A DNA stretch of 44,115 bases from an uncultured Oscillospiraceae bacterium (GCA_934667815.1 CAKUMO010000020.1:1-44115), one strand, 5' to 3'. Counted from the stretch's first letter, positions 24,701 through 33,212 are shown. Numbers and translations: made by a program. The notes: generated by a model not told the origin, from the sequence alone.

Positions 24701-25867
24701 ATGTATACAAAAGAACAGCAACTCGCACAGGTAGAAGAAATTCTCGGCAGCCCGCTGCCGGAACTGGATCCCGTATACTGGGACGGCGTAAAAGTGTATG
24801 CGCAGCAGAGTCCCAATGTACACATGCTTCCCTATCTGCTCAGTGAGGTCTACACCAAGGAAGAAATGGCAATGGTCAATTTGCTTCCGGCAACTGCACA
24901 GGAAGTTGCCGAAAAACTCAATCTCAATCCCACTCATGCAGAAAAAGTCCTCAGTGAAATGGAACTTCATGGGAAGATTATCGCTTCTAACGTTGCAAAC
25001 CCAAGAGTCTATGCGCCTCACCAAAACTCTGTTGCTTTCCGTGACAGTATCGGCACTGGCCTGCTTGCCTATGGTCTGGACTGGATGCCGATGATTAAGG
25101 CATTCAAGCTGATGGATAAGTGGATCAAGTTCGAATATCACCCCGATATTGCAAAAAGGCTGAACGGCGATATGCGGGTAATTCCAAAATATGAATCCAT
25201 CAAAGATCTTCCGGGCGTCATGTATTGCGAAAACATGAAGGAAATTATGGAGCGCAACGTCCGCGCAAATACCATGGTCACCGCGCAATGTGTCTGCCGT
25301 ACATACAAATCCTACATTGATCTCGGCCGCTATGATCCGGACTACTGTAAAGACAATCTAAATGAACACGGCAGCAGCGACGGACATTGCTTCTCATTTA
25401 ACCGTCAGGCAGAGTTTTTTGCCAGCAAACACAATGTCTACCATCCCACGATGGAGGAGGCCATGGAACGGCTCAAGGAGGCCGACCTCTCTCGCGCAAT
25501 CTATATGACGCCGAATACCCGCGATACCACCTATGTCTGTACCTGCTGCACGGACTGCTGCGCCGTCAATGCTTTCGAGGAAGTTGGCTACAAGGACATC
25601 CGTAAGCCCAGCCGCTTTCGTCCTTTCGTCCGTGAAGGGCTTTGTGTGGGGTGCGAAACCTGTGTGGACCGCTGTAATTATGATGCTATCCATGTAGAGG
25701 ATGGTAGGGCTGTTGTACGCGAGAATCTCTGCAAAGGATGTGGCAACTGTGTTGTTACGTGTCCTACAAACGCTCTTAAAATGAAGATTGTGCATGATCC
25801 CGACTGGATTCCCGACGTTCCTTATGTTGACGGTTGGTCAGTGCACGACGAACTGGAGGAAAAATAA
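24701..25867 (+). CDS. Cys-rich protein with two C-terminal [4Fe-4S] ferredoxin motifs
   Basis: A 388-residue cytoplasmic protein. About residues 60-95 look like a winged helix (TAQEVAEKLNLNPTHAEKVLSEMELHGKI). A conserved middle domain carries many cysteines: QCVCR (Cys197, Cys199), Cys216, Cys230, and the dense cluster CTCCTDCC (Cys280-Cys287). Two classic ferredoxin motifs follow: Cys315, 318, 321, 325 and Cys344, 347, 350, 354. The protein should hold two [4Fe-4S] clusters for electron transfer, plus a third metal or cluster site in the middle. It is the first gene of a three-gene operon with a CooC-like ATPase and a paralogue of itself. AAAGGAG lies 9 bases before the ATG. The physiological partner is unknown. 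Confidence 0.85.
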   Translation: MYTKEQQLAQVEEILGSPLPELDPVYWDGVKVYAQQSPNVHMLPYLLSEVYTKEEMAMVNLLPATAQEVAEKLNLNPTHAEKVLSEMELHGKIIASNVANPRVYAPHQNSVAFRDSIGTGLLAYGLDWMPMIKAFKLMDKWIKFEYHPDIAKRLNGDMRVIPKYESIKDLPGVMYCENMKEIMERNVRANTMVTAQCVCRTYKSYIDLGRYDPDYCKDNLNEHGSSDGHCFSFNRQAEFFASKHNVYHPTMEEAMERLKEADLSRAIYMTPNTRDTTYVCTCCTDCCAVNAFEEVGYKDIRKPSRFRPFVREGLCVGCETCVDRCNYDAIHVEDGRAVVRENLCKGCGNCVVTCPTNALKMKIVHDPDWIPDVPYVDGWSVHDELEEK

Positions 25868-25872
25868 CAGAT

Positions 25873-26805
25873 ATGGGTCTGTTTCACTGTCCCATCGGAG
25901 CCACAGGCTATGGCGGTGACGGCTGCATTCAATGTGGTCTTTGTTCCGCAACCACACTCGCAGAAAAGCATGCCGCTACGGAAAAAATGCGCGCATGGAT
26001 CCGTGAAAACGGCCATCTGCGCAATGCGGATTTGAAGATTCGCAAAATTGCCGTCTGCGGCAAGGGCGGAGCCGGCAAAAGCACGACTACCGCGCTGCTC
26101 TCGGGCGCGTTGGCCATGCTCGGCTACCAGACGTTGATTATGGACACGGACAGCTCCAACGGCGGCTTGTGGAAAAAGCTCGGAATGCCCTCCGCTCCTC
26201 CAGCCTTAAGCAATGCCGCGCAGGGCGATCCGCAGGCGCTCGCATTCCTGCAAAAAGACCCTCTGAATTTTTCCGATCTGGTCGAGCCGTTTGTCGTACA
26301 GAACGGAAACCGTCGGCTCGTTTGCGCCGGAAAAATCGACGATCCGCTCATGGGCTGTGCCTGTACAATCGGAACCTATGCAAAGCTGCTAATCCAAAAT
26401 CTCACGCCCAGCCGTAATGAGATAGTAATCGCCGATCAGGAAGCCGGCGTGGAAAGCTTTGGACGTGGCATAGAGCAGTGCTGCGACACCGTTTTGATTC
26501 TCGTCGAGCCGTCAAACGAATCCATCGAGCTGGCTGAAAAAATACAGTACATGGCGCAAGGCTTAGGCATTCACCGCATTCGGGCAATCCTGAACAAAAT
26601 AGAAGATGAGGATCAGGAGGAATATGTCATGCGCGCCTTATCTGAGCATAACGTGCGATTTCTCGGCTCTCTGCCTCAGCTAAAAGAGATCCGCAGACAG
26701 AATCTCTACGGTGCAGAGTTAACGCCCACTTTTTGCTACTCCGTTGCTGGGACGATTGCCCGTTACCTTTTGGACGAGGCAGAAATGTCTTATCAAAAAA
26801 TCTAA
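25873..26805 (+). CDS. CooC-like P-loop ATPase (putative metallochaperone)
   Basis: A 310-residue ATPase of the MinD/NifH/CooC class. An N-terminal extension of about 55 residues has Cys6 and Cys18-x2-Cys21-x2-Cys24, a possible metal site. The deviant Walker A is CGKGGAGKST (Gly63-Thr71). DTDSSNGGLW gives the switch Asp. MGCACT holds a CXC motif (Cys162, Cys164), the feature that in CooC binds nickel at the dimer interface. IADQEAGVESFGRG and LVEPSNESIELAEKI match CooC. Members of this class insert nickel into carbon monoxide dehydrogenase, but no such enzyme is encoded here. It starts 5 bases after the preceding stop, with GGAGG rather far (13 bases) from the ATG. It could also be a reductase-type ATPase passing electrons from the flanking ferredoxins. 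Confidence 0.85.
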   Translation: MGLFHCPIGATGYGGDGCIQCGLCSATTLAEKHAATEKMRAWIRENGHLRNADLKIRKIAVCGKGGAGKSTTTALLSGALAMLGYQTLIMDTDSSNGGLWKKLGMPSAPPALSNAAQGDPQALAFLQKDPLNFSDLVEPFVVQNGNRRLVCAGKIDDPLMGCACTIGTYAKLLIQNLTPSRNEIVIADQEAGVESFGRGIEQCCDTVLILVEPSNESIELAEKIQYMAQGLGIHRIRAILNKIEDEDQEEYVMRALSEHNVRFLGSLPQLKEIRRQNLYGAELTPTFCYSVAGTIARYLLDEAEMSYQKI

Positions 26806-26821
26806 GAAAGAGGTGCTTCTA

Positions 26822-28057
26822 ATGCGCAAAGAAGGAAGATTGTCGCCGGAATTGCTTGCAAAGGTCAATGCCATTCTGGACAAGGAAATTGACCCGATTT
26901 TTCGGGAATTGACAGAAAAAATAGACTCCCGAATGAAAAATTCGGAATATATGCCATGGCTTCTCGCCAGCAAGATGGCACCGGAAAGCGCAAGACTTGT
27001 GCTTGCCCTTCCAGACCCCGACTGGACGCCGGAATGTGGAAAATATGGTTGCTCCGAAGCTTTTGCGCGTAAGTTTGGCATGAGCCGGGAAGCCGCCAAT
27101 GCAGAACTGACCGAACGCTTCTTCAGTGGTGAGATTCAGGGCACCGGGCACGGTCCGGACACCGCACCTACCTGCGGCATGTGGATCGATCTGCAAAACA
27201 GCCGCCGTTGGTATGAACGCAACGGCGATGGCTATTATAAGGTCATGGCCTTTATGGTAGAAAACGAAATCAGCAAAATCGATGCCCGTGTCGCTGCACG
27301 TATGGAAGCAGACGGTCAAATGGGTCAGGCACGCATCATTCCACGTTATGATTCCGTGAAAGATAATCCGGATCTGCTGCCTGCGGAAAATATCAAAGAG
27401 ATTCTTCGCTCGCGGCGCAAGATCACGCAGAATCAATGTGCCTGCCGCATCCGTTATCCGGAGATTCCGTCCGACCCTTATATCTGTCTGAGCTTCGACC
27501 TTGTTGCCGACGCCGCAGAAGCCCGCGAAATCGGCACGGTCATCCCGTGGGAACAGGCTTTCGATTACATTCAGGCATCCGGCAAGAAATACCCTGTTTG
27601 TCACGTCAACAAGCACACGGACAAGCTCGATGAGATCGGCGGCGTAATGTGCTCCTGTACAGCAGATGCCTGCGTACTTCTGAAGAATGCTGTGCAGCTC
27701 GAATCCGCCTTTAAGCCGTGGAAGTATTATGGAAAATCCCGTTTCAGAGCTGTGGTCGATCCGCAAAAGTGTGTCAACTGCGGTCTTTGCCGGAATAAAC
27801 GCTGTATGTTTGACGCCATCGATGTACGCTATAACAAGACCACAAAAGACGAACGTCACTTTGTGATGGAGGAAAACTGCATGGGCTGCGGCTGCTGTGC
27901 CGAAACCTGCCCGAAGGGTGCAATTACCATGAAATGCGTTGAGCCGCCGGAATATCTTTTGGGTAAAGTTCTTCCGGATAACCGTTTTCAGGAAGATGAA
28001 TCCAATCTTCGCCCCGGCCAACTTGGCGCGGATGTATACAACAATTCTGATATTTGA
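26822..28057 (+). CDS. Second Cys-rich protein with two [4Fe-4S] ferredoxin motifs
   Basis: A 411-residue paralogue of the first gene of the operon. Shared order: a helical N-terminal region with a winged-helix-like part (CSEAFARKFGMSREAANAEL), ARIIPRYDSVKD then PAENIKEILR, QCACR (Cys206, Cys208), Cys222, Cys260, then CSCTADAC (Cys277, 279, 284). Ferredoxin motifs follow: Cys317, 320, 323, 328 and Cys353, 356, 359, 363, with an additional Cys358. The middle cluster is thinner than in the paralogue (3 rather than 5 cysteines), so the two probably differ in bound metal. The ATG at 26822 is preceded by GAGGTG; the longer open frame overlaps the ATPase. It is the last gene of the operon, followed by a hairpin. 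Confidence 0.85.
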   Translation: MRKEGRLSPELLAKVNAILDKEIDPIFRELTEKIDSRMKNSEYMPWLLASKMAPESARLVLALPDPDWTPECGKYGCSEAFARKFGMSREAANAELTERFFSGEIQGTGHGPDTAPTCGMWIDLQNSRRWYERNGDGYYKVMAFMVENEISKIDARVAARMEADGQMGQARIIPRYDSVKDNPDLLPAENIKEILRSRRKITQNQCACRIRYPEIPSDPYICLSFDLVADAAEAREIGTVIPWEQAFDYIQASGKKYPVCHVNKHTDKLDEIGGVMCSCTADACVLLKNAVQLESAFKPWKYYGKSRFRAVVDPQKCVNCGLCRNKRCMFDAIDVRYNKTTKDERHFVMEENCMGCGCCAETCPKGAITMKCVEPPEYLLGKVLPDNRFQEDESNLRPGQLGADVYNNSDI

Positions 28058-28065
28058 TAAACAGC

Positions 28066-28103
28066 GAATCGGCGCTGCACCCAAAACGGTGCAGCGCCGA
28101 TTC
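28066..28103. terminator. Strong hairpin between convergent genes
   Basis: A 16-bp perfect stem (28066-28081 with 28088-28103) closes with a 6-nt loop, right after the last ferredoxin gene and 71 bases from the end of the convergent PfkB gene. There is no clear T-run on either strand, so it may work as a factor-assisted or bidirectional barrier. Confidence 0.65.
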
Positions 28104-28174
28104 GATCAGGAAGTCAAAAAGTCCAAACGGCATTCCTCACGGTTATGCTGTTGTGGATTATCCGTGTTCAGATT

Positions 28175-29167
28175 TCAGGTACGGAACATTGCATTCTTAT
28201 AAAAGGTTCTTCTCGGCTCGATCTCTGTTTTGTCAATTGTGCCGTCTGCCAGAAACCTGTCCACCATATACAAGCTGGGGATGCCCGTGCGTCCGCCGAG
28301 GCTGGTACAGTTGATGTAGGATACCGCGCTTGCAAAGCGTGCGCAGTCCTCCAGCGTGTAGTTGTGCGGTGCCTTGCCGTATCGCTCCAGATAGGCATAC
28401 AGGAAGCCTCCGTGGAATACGTCGCCAGCCCCCGTGGTGTCTACAATGGGGTAGCCCTTCTGGAAAGAGGGAAGTGAAAAACAGCCGTTTGCATCCGCAC
28501 CGGCACAGCCGCGTTTTCCCAAAGTAACAATCACAATCTGCGGTCCTTCTGCAAGCAGGCTTCTGCAGTTTTCCTCATAGTTTTCATCTCGGAACAACGT
28601 CCCATAGAACTGCTCGGACATGATGAGAATGTCCACCTTTTTTGCAAGCTCTGCTGCGCCGGAGAACGGCGCTCCCGCATCCAGCGAAATCAGCACGTTG
28701 TTTTTCCGCGCGTATTCTACTGCATGGCGCACCGCTGGAGACGGAATGCAACTCAAATGGATGGCTCTGGCCTCGGCAATATAGCTTTCATCCACTTCCT
28801 CGCCGCTCATCGCGCCTACCGTTCCCATTTTCCCGAGGAAGCTGCGACCCTGTGTTTCCTCCTCTGCAAGGCAGATGCAGAAGGTCGTCTCTCCCTCTAC
28901 CGTTTTAATATGGGAAATGTCCACCCCGTGCCGCTGCATATCCTCTTTGCAAAAACGGCCGAAAGGATCGCTGCCGACCGTGCCGATCATTCCGCATTTC
29001 GCCCCCAGTCTGGCCAATGCAACAATGGCCGAGGCAGCGTTGCCGCCGCTTTGCCAGCAAAAGTCCTTCAGCAGTGCCAGTCCGTCTGTCTTTGGCAGCT
29101 TGTTGATTTGAAGCGCCAGATCCATAATGAGGTTTTCTACACCGATTACGTCAAATCTCTTTTCCAT
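28175..29167 (-). CDS. PfkB-family sugar kinase
   Basis: A 330-residue kinase that phosphorylates a sugar or ketose with ATP. Near the N-terminus is WQSGGNAASAIVALARLGAKCGMIGTVGSDPFG (PfkB signature 1). Near the C-terminus is VDTTGAGDVFHGGF (signature 2), with the catalytic Asp in GAGD. The ATG at 29167 has GAGG in front and lies 10 bases after the aldolase stop. It is the last gene of the minus-strand arm. With a class II aldolase beside it and an isomerase in the divergent arm, it should make the phosphorylated ketose cleaved by the aldolase. Similar kinase-aldolase pairs occur in tagatose and inositol pathways; the specific sugar is not determined. Confidence 0.9.
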   Translation of the reverse strand: MEKRFDVIGVENLIMDLALQINKLPKTDGLALLKDFCWQSGGNAASAIVALARLGAKCGMIGTVGSDPFGRFCKEDMQRHGVDISHIKTVEGETTFCICLAEEETQGRSFLGKMGTVGAMSGEEVDESYIAEARAIHLSCIPSPAVRHAVEYARKNNVLISLDAGAPFSGAAELAKKVDILIMSEQFYGTLFRDENYEENCRSLLAEGPQIVIVTLGKRGCAGADANGCFSLPSFQKGYPIVDTTGAGDVFHGGFLYAYLERYGKAPHNYTLEDCARFASAVSYINCTSLGGRTGIPSLYMVDRFLADGTIDKTEIEPRRTFYKNAMFRT

Positions 29168-29177
29168 CACGCATACC

Positions 29178-30020
29178 TCACACGCTCAGAGTGCACAGTG
29201 TGAGCTTCTGCGCAATATAATCCGTCAGGCCTTTTCGGATATAGGCAAGGTCGGCAAAGGGCTTTGACTCGTACTTCTCCGTGTGGTACTCATGCGTCAA
29301 ACGTGCATTGAGCAGGAAGAACTCCGTGCCGACATTGAACTTATTGATTCCCATAGTAAATGCTTTTTCCAACTGATCGGCAGGGATGCCCGAACCGCCA
29401 TGAAGAACAAGCGGCGTGTCGGTCACCCTATCAATCTCCTGTAATCGAGCCAGATCCAGGTTCGGCGTTGCGCGGTACATCCCATGGCAGCTTCCGAAAG
29501 CTACCGCCAGAGACGCCACTCCGGTGCGCTCGGCAAAAGCCGCCGCCTCCTCTGGCCGCGTAAAGGTATCCCGATTTGTGTAGTCGAAGCCCGCTGCAAT
29601 CTGCCCGACATGGCCAAGCTCTCCTTCAACATCTACGTCAAACACCTTTGCCATATCTACCACGGATTTGGTAAACGCAACATTTTCTTCAAAGGGCATC
29701 GCAGAGCCATCCGCCATTACGGAAGTAAAGCCGTCGCGGATCGCTTCCAGAATGACCGTCGGCTCGCTGCAATGATCCAGATGCAGCCCAACCGGAACGG
29801 TCGCACTGCACGCAAGATCTTTGACCGCGGCAGCAAAGGCGCCGAAAGAAAACATCGACCGCATCGAAGGATACAGCATGACGATCACAGGTCTGCGCGC
29901 GGTCTCCGCGCCCTTGATGCAAGCGTAGATTGTATTGTAGTCGCAGGCATCGAAGGCAATGATGGAAGTGTTGGCCTTTTGCGCTGCCTCCAGCAGCTCA
30001 CGAACTTTTACCAGTGCCAT
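29178..30020 (-). CDS. Class II (zinc) ketose-phosphate aldolase, FbaA/GatY type
   Basis: A 280-residue zinc aldolase. Visible are PVGLHLDHC (Asp82 catalytic base, His83 zinc ligand), a Glu in VEGELGHVG, AFGSCHGMY with a zinc His, and PLVLHGGSGIP with the third zinc His. NKFNVGTEF lines the phosphate site. It lies between the AllA-like gene (11 bases) and the PfkB gene (10 bases), all in one transcript. Members cleave fructose-, tagatose- or 5-keto-2-deoxygluconate-phosphates to dihydroxyacetone phosphate or a related triose. The neighbouring isomerase and kinase supply the substrate. Confidence 0.9.
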   Translation of the reverse strand: MALVKVRELLEAAQKANTSIIAFDACDYNTIYACIKGAETARRPVIVMLYPSMRSMFSFGAFAAAVKDLACSATVPVGLHLDHCSEPTVILEAIRDGFTSVMADGSAMPFEENVAFTKSVVDMAKVFDVDVEGELGHVGQIAAGFDYTNRDTFTRPEEAAAFAERTGVASLAVAFGSCHGMYRATPNLDLARLQEIDRVTDTPLVLHGGSGIPADQLEKAFTMGINKFNVGTEFFLLNARLTHEYHTEKYESKPFADLAYIRKGLTDYIAQKLTLCTLSV

Positions 30021-30031
30021 AGCGCGCCTCC

Positions 30032-30529
30032 TCAGTCCACAATACGGATGCGCTCATCCGGCGCCAGCATTTTCATCGTGCAATCGTTGGCGTAGGTGCG
30101 CTCCGGCAGAACGTTGAGGACATGCAGAACCTCGGTATTGACAGTATAGGGGCAACAATGCCACACACCGGGACGGATGGTCACCATAACGCCCTGCGGC
30201 ACAATAAAAGCCTCTACCTCTTTCAGTGCGGCTGCATAGTCGGCTCCTGCTGGTGCAAAGTACACCAGCATATCGCCGTCCAGTGCAAGAATTCCTTCTC
30301 CGCAGTGGGAATGATTCTCAAGCGCGACGATCACATGCGGCAGTGTGTTGGTCACACGGGTGACGGAAAAAGCCGCTGCGTGTGCAGAGCCAAGCTCCAG
30401 AACCTCCATATCTGCATGAAAAGACATCCCCGGTAAGCCGTTGCCCCGGGTGGTCGGGTTGATGAGGCGGGAGAAAGAACCGTAAGGTTTGAAATTCTCC
30501 AGCGTCAACTCTTTGATTTTGATTTCCAT
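30032..30529 (-). CDS. AllA-like cupin (ureidoglycolate lyase family)
   Basis: A 165-residue protein whose layout fits the AllA/ureidoglycolate lyase family: MEIKIKELTLENFKPYGSF at the start, the central VALENHSHCGEGILALDGDMLVYFAP segment, and PQGVMVTIRPGVWHCCPYTVN late, which are typical cupin strands. No allantoin or purine genes are present. In a sugar operon, such proteins are more likely sugar or sugar-acid isomerases or lyases of unknown activity. GGAGG precedes the ATG. It lies 53 bases downstream of the degenerate ATPase gene. Confidence 0.78.
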   Translation of the reverse strand: MEIKIKELTLENFKPYGSFSRLINPTTRGNGLPGMSFHADMEVLELGSAHAAAFSVTRVTNTLPHVIVALENHSHCGEGILALDGDMLVYFAPAGADYAAALKEVEAFIVPQGVMVTIRPGVWHCCPYTVNTEVLHVLNVLPERTYANDCTMKMLAPDERIRIVD

Positions 30530-30582
30530 TTTAAATCCTCCATTTGTTCATTTTGGAAAGAGAAGCAAATGGAAGAATAAGG

Positions 30583-32076
30583 TTATCGCCGATAAGTTGC
30601 AATATAGCGGTAAAGCTGCGCTGCGCGTGCCGCGCTATCGCCGGTAATCTGAAATATGCCGTCCTTCTGGACAACAACCACCCGATCGCACATATATGCA
30701 AGCTCGTCTAAATCATTGGAAAAAATCAGTATGCCACAGCTACTGCGCTGCAAATGGGTCAGCAAATTATAGATATCCAGTTTCGATTTGCTGTCCATAC
30801 CGTGCGTCGGATGGAACAATATGAAAATCTTCGCTTTTTGCGACAGGTAGCGGCTAATGAGGATTTTCTGTTCCGTTCCGCTGCTGAGATGCTCGCAACG
30901 CACAGCCACGTTCTTTTCCTCCAGATGCAGGCGTTGCGCACGAACGGAAGCGTTCAGTTGCTCCGCCCGACAGGCAAACAGGTTCCGGCTGTCCGAAACC
31001 GGCGGCGTCAGGTTCATATGCAAGGACAGATTGCGGAAAAAGGCTTCATTTTTATTCACCGATTGACACGCCAGACCCAAACGCAACGCATGGCGCGGCG
31101 ATTGGAGCCGGACGGGCAAGCCATTCAGCAAAAGCTGCCCCTCATAGTCCTGCCGTCTGCCCGTAAGGACTTCGCAAATTGCCTCGCAGCGCGGCATATC
31201 GACTCCGTAAAGCCCAACAATCTCACGTTCATGGAGCTGCAGTTGAAATGTCTCCGAAGATACGCAGCCGCACTGCGGAAGCAGGAAATTCTGAAGCTCC
31301 ATCAGCGTTTCGCCGGGTTTAAGTTCCAGCTTTGGATATTCCAAATGCTCACTGCGAAATTCAACAGGGATCCGGTTGATATTTTGTTTTTCCCGATAAA
31401 GGCAGGCCACCTGCCGCCCGAATTTTAGGTAGAGGATGGAATCCGCATCATGGAGAATGTGGTCAACGCTCGAAGCACAGACAATGGCAGAGGTATCATA
31501 CTGCTCACGCATAGCAACCAGAATTTGGATGATCGTCTCATACTCCGTCTCGCTCATCCAGCCGCAGAGTGCATCCATCAAAACAAGGGACGCCCCGCTA
31601 CGATAGGCGCGCAAAAGCTCGACAATGCGCTTTTCTCCGATCGACAGGGAATCCACAGAGGTCTGCGCAGTAAATTCAAGGCCGAATTGCTGCAAGAGCG
31701 CGCTACAAGCCTCTGCATCACGGGTACGGCTGACAAATGCAATTCGTCCATCGTTCACGCGCGGAACAGTGATAATATTTTCCGCAACCGAAGAGTTGGG
31801 AAAAACCAGGGGTTCCTCCGGAAGATACACAATCCCGCAGTCGGTAGCGTCCCGCTGGCTGCGAAAACACAGTTTCCGTCCTCTCCAGTAGAAACTTCCG
31901 GAGGTCAGCGGCACGATTCCCGCGATCAGACGTAGGAGCGCCGTTTTGCCGGAAGCATTTGCACCGATAATTTGATACAGGCTGCTGCTGCGGATTTCCC
32001 AGTTGATGTCCTTAAGCACCTGAAAAGAATCGTCTACATAGCCAGCGTTCACAAGACGCAGAAGCTGTTCAGGCAT
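30583..32076 (-). CDS. RbsA-like twin-ATPase protein with lost catalytic residues
   Basis: A 497-residue protein with the tandem layout of RbsA/MglA sugar importers, but degraded where catalysis occurs. The first domain keeps Walker A GANASGKT (38-45) and an LSIGEKR signature (144-150). Its Walker B reads LVLMDALCG, with Ala169 in place of the catalytic Glu. Its H-loop region reads CASSVDH, with the His replaced. The second domain has GLYGVDMPRCE in place of the usual GLVGAGR, LSSGTEQK as signature, and ILFHPTHGMD where LLDEPTxGID is expected (Phe421, His422). It should bind ATP in domain 1 at most. A second, intact RbsA-like gene starts at 33275 in the divergent arm. The frame is fully open with a good AGGAGGG site, so this is a maintained gene and not decay. 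A regulatory or sensor role is possible. Confidence 0.85.
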   Translation of the reverse strand: MPEQLLRLVNAGYVDDSFQVLKDINWEIRSSSLYQIIGANASGKTALLRLIAGIVPLTSGSFYWRGRKLCFRSQRDATDCGIVYLPEEPLVFPNSSVAENIITVPRVNDGRIAFVSRTRDAEACSALLQQFGLEFTAQTSVDSLSIGEKRIVELLRAYRSGASLVLMDALCGWMSETEYETIIQILVAMREQYDTSAIVCASSVDHILHDADSILYLKFGRQVACLYREKQNINRIPVEFRSEHLEYPKLELKPGETLMELQNFLLPQCGCVSSETFQLQLHEREIVGLYGVDMPRCEAICEVLTGRRQDYEGQLLLNGLPVRLQSPRHALRLGLACQSVNKNEAFFRNLSLHMNLTPPVSDSRNLFACRAEQLNASVRAQRLHLEEKNVAVRCEHLSSGTEQKILISRYLSQKAKIFILFHPTHGMDSKSKLDIYNLLTHLQRSSCGILIFSNDLDELAYMCDRVVVVQKDGIFQITGDSAARAAQLYRYIATYRR

Positions 32077-32100
32077 ATTTCATCCCTCCTTTTGCTTCTG

Positions 32101-32871
32101 TCAGAGGCCATACGCAGTAAAGAGCTTTACATGCTTTTCCGCACAGGCTTCCTTGAATGAATCATTGATCTCCGCCGTCGTGACAATGCTGTCCGCCAGG
32201 GAGAGTGCACCGATATTATAAAAGGAGATGCTGCCATAGGATTGCGGCGGACAGAGAAATACCACATGGTCGCTGATTTTTCCGATTCGGCGTGCGAGCA
32301 GGCAAAGCGCCTGATCTCTCGTGGTGAAACCGCTGGCATTAAAGCCCTCAACTTCAATAAACGCCTTGGCCACGTGCATGGTATCCAGCGACTCCTGCAC
32401 ACCCTCTCCGAACAAAAGTCCGGTCGGTGAAACGGCGCCTCCAGGAATAATCACCTGCAAATCTCGGTTTTTATAAAGCTCTGCCGCAACCGGAAGCGAA
32501 CAGGTCAAAACAATCAGATTTCGTTTTCTGCTCAGGCGCTGGGCAATTGCATCGCTGACTGCACCGCTTCCTAGATAAATAATGTCGTTATCCGCGATCA
32601 TGGACACAGCCAAATCGGAGATCTCGTCAATGCCGTCTCCCGCACTCAGCGCTCCTTCGTCCACCTGCGCTGCGGGTTCCCCACTGTCCGGGTCAAGCAG
32701 CACGGCGCCGCCATGCGTTCGCATTAAGAAGCGCTCGCCCTCCAACTTTTCCAAATCGCGCCGAATCGTAACCTCAGAAACGTTCAGGCAGCAGCTCAAC
32801 TCTGCCACAGAAACATGCTTATTCTGGTTCAATAGCTGCTTGATCATTCTTTGCCGCTCAATCGCAAACAT
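32101..32871 (-). CDS. DeoR-family sugar operon regulator
   Basis: A 256-residue regulator. The winged helix is evident: IERQRMIKQLLNQNKHVSVAELSCCLNVSEVTIRRDLEKLEGERFLMRTHGGAVL. The remaining part is a DeoR C-terminal sugar-phosphate sensor with ADNDIIYLGSGAVSDAIAQRL and the PGGAVSPTGLLFGEG stretch. I chose the ATG at 32871 because GAGGGAAAAGGT lies just before it; an ATG at 32895 has no ribosome site. It heads the minus-strand operon and lies next to a promoter region with three inverted repeats, so it probably represses both arms until a sugar phosphate appears. Confidence 0.9.
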   Translation of the reverse strand: MFAIERQRMIKQLLNQNKHVSVAELSCCLNVSEVTIRRDLEKLEGERFLMRTHGGAVLLDPDSGEPAAQVDEGALSAGDGIDEISDLAVSMIADNDIIYLGSGAVSDAIAQRLSRKRNLIVLTCSLPVAAELYKNRDLQVIIPGGAVSPTGLLFGEGVQESLDTMHVAKAFIEVEGFNASGFTTRDQALCLLARRIGKISDHVVFLCPPQSYGSISFYNIGALSLADSIVTTAEINDSFKEACAEKHVKLFTAYGL

Positions 32872-32936
32872 ACCTTTTCCCTCATGCTTTGTCATTTTCG
32901 CTCAACACTAGAGCAAATTCATTGTATTATAGGTTA

Positions 32937-32965
32937 AATATAACAGAATTGTTGCAAATTTGCAA
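32937..32965 (-). promoter_or_regulatory. Promoter of the minus-strand sugar arm with palindrome
   Basis: On the minus strand, TTGCAA, 17 bp, then TATATT. The -35 box is one end of a perfect 14-bp palindrome, TTGCAAATTTGCAA (32952-32965), well placed for repression. Confidence 0.6.
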
Positions 32966-33070
32966 GCACCATCAGGAAAAGACCGCCACAATATTTGTAA
33001 GCTGCATTGCATGGGAACTAGATCCCTTTCTTTTATATTAGTCCTCTCGTTTGAAAAAGTCAAGAAAAAA

Positions 33071-33153
33071 ATGTTCACATTCGAACATCTGTACCGGAAG
33101 GAATTTCAGCAAAAGCCTCACGCGCTTCTGTTATTTGTGCGTTATTCACAAAT
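33071..33153. promoter_or_regulatory. Two further inverted repeats in the divergent control region
   Basis: ATGTTC, 6 bases, GAACAT (33071-33088) and ATTTGTG, 7 bases, CACAAAT (33133-33153) lie between the two divergent promoters. They are candidate operators or activator sites. The whole 32872-33274 gap holds no gene. Confidence 0.55.
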
Positions 33154-33183
33154 TATTTTGCGAAAATTGGTTGAATTGCCATC

Positions 33184-33212
33184 TTGCACTGCGTAGTCAC
33201 ACCTGCTATTAT
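33184..33212 (+). promoter_or_regulatory. Promoter of the plus-strand sugar arm
   Basis: TTGCAC, 17 bp, then TATTAT with an extended -10 TGC in front. It starts 31 bases after the last inverted repeat. Confidence 0.65.

Noticed and set aside
30032..30529. True ureidoglycolate lyase in purine or allantoin breakdown
   Set aside because: No other allantoin, urate or glyoxylate gene is near. The gene lies inside a sugar operon, so only the fold family is asserted.
28175..30529. A myo-inositol pathway (IolC/IolJ-like kinase and aldolase with IolB)
   Set aside because: The kinase and aldolase families fit, but IolG, IolE and IolD are missing and the cupin resembles AllA rather than IolB.
30583..32076. 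Reading the degenerate twin ATPase as a decayed pseudogene
   Set aside because: The frame is intact over 497 codons with a strong ribosome site, a preserved Walker A and preserved overall layout, which fits a maintained protein better than decay.
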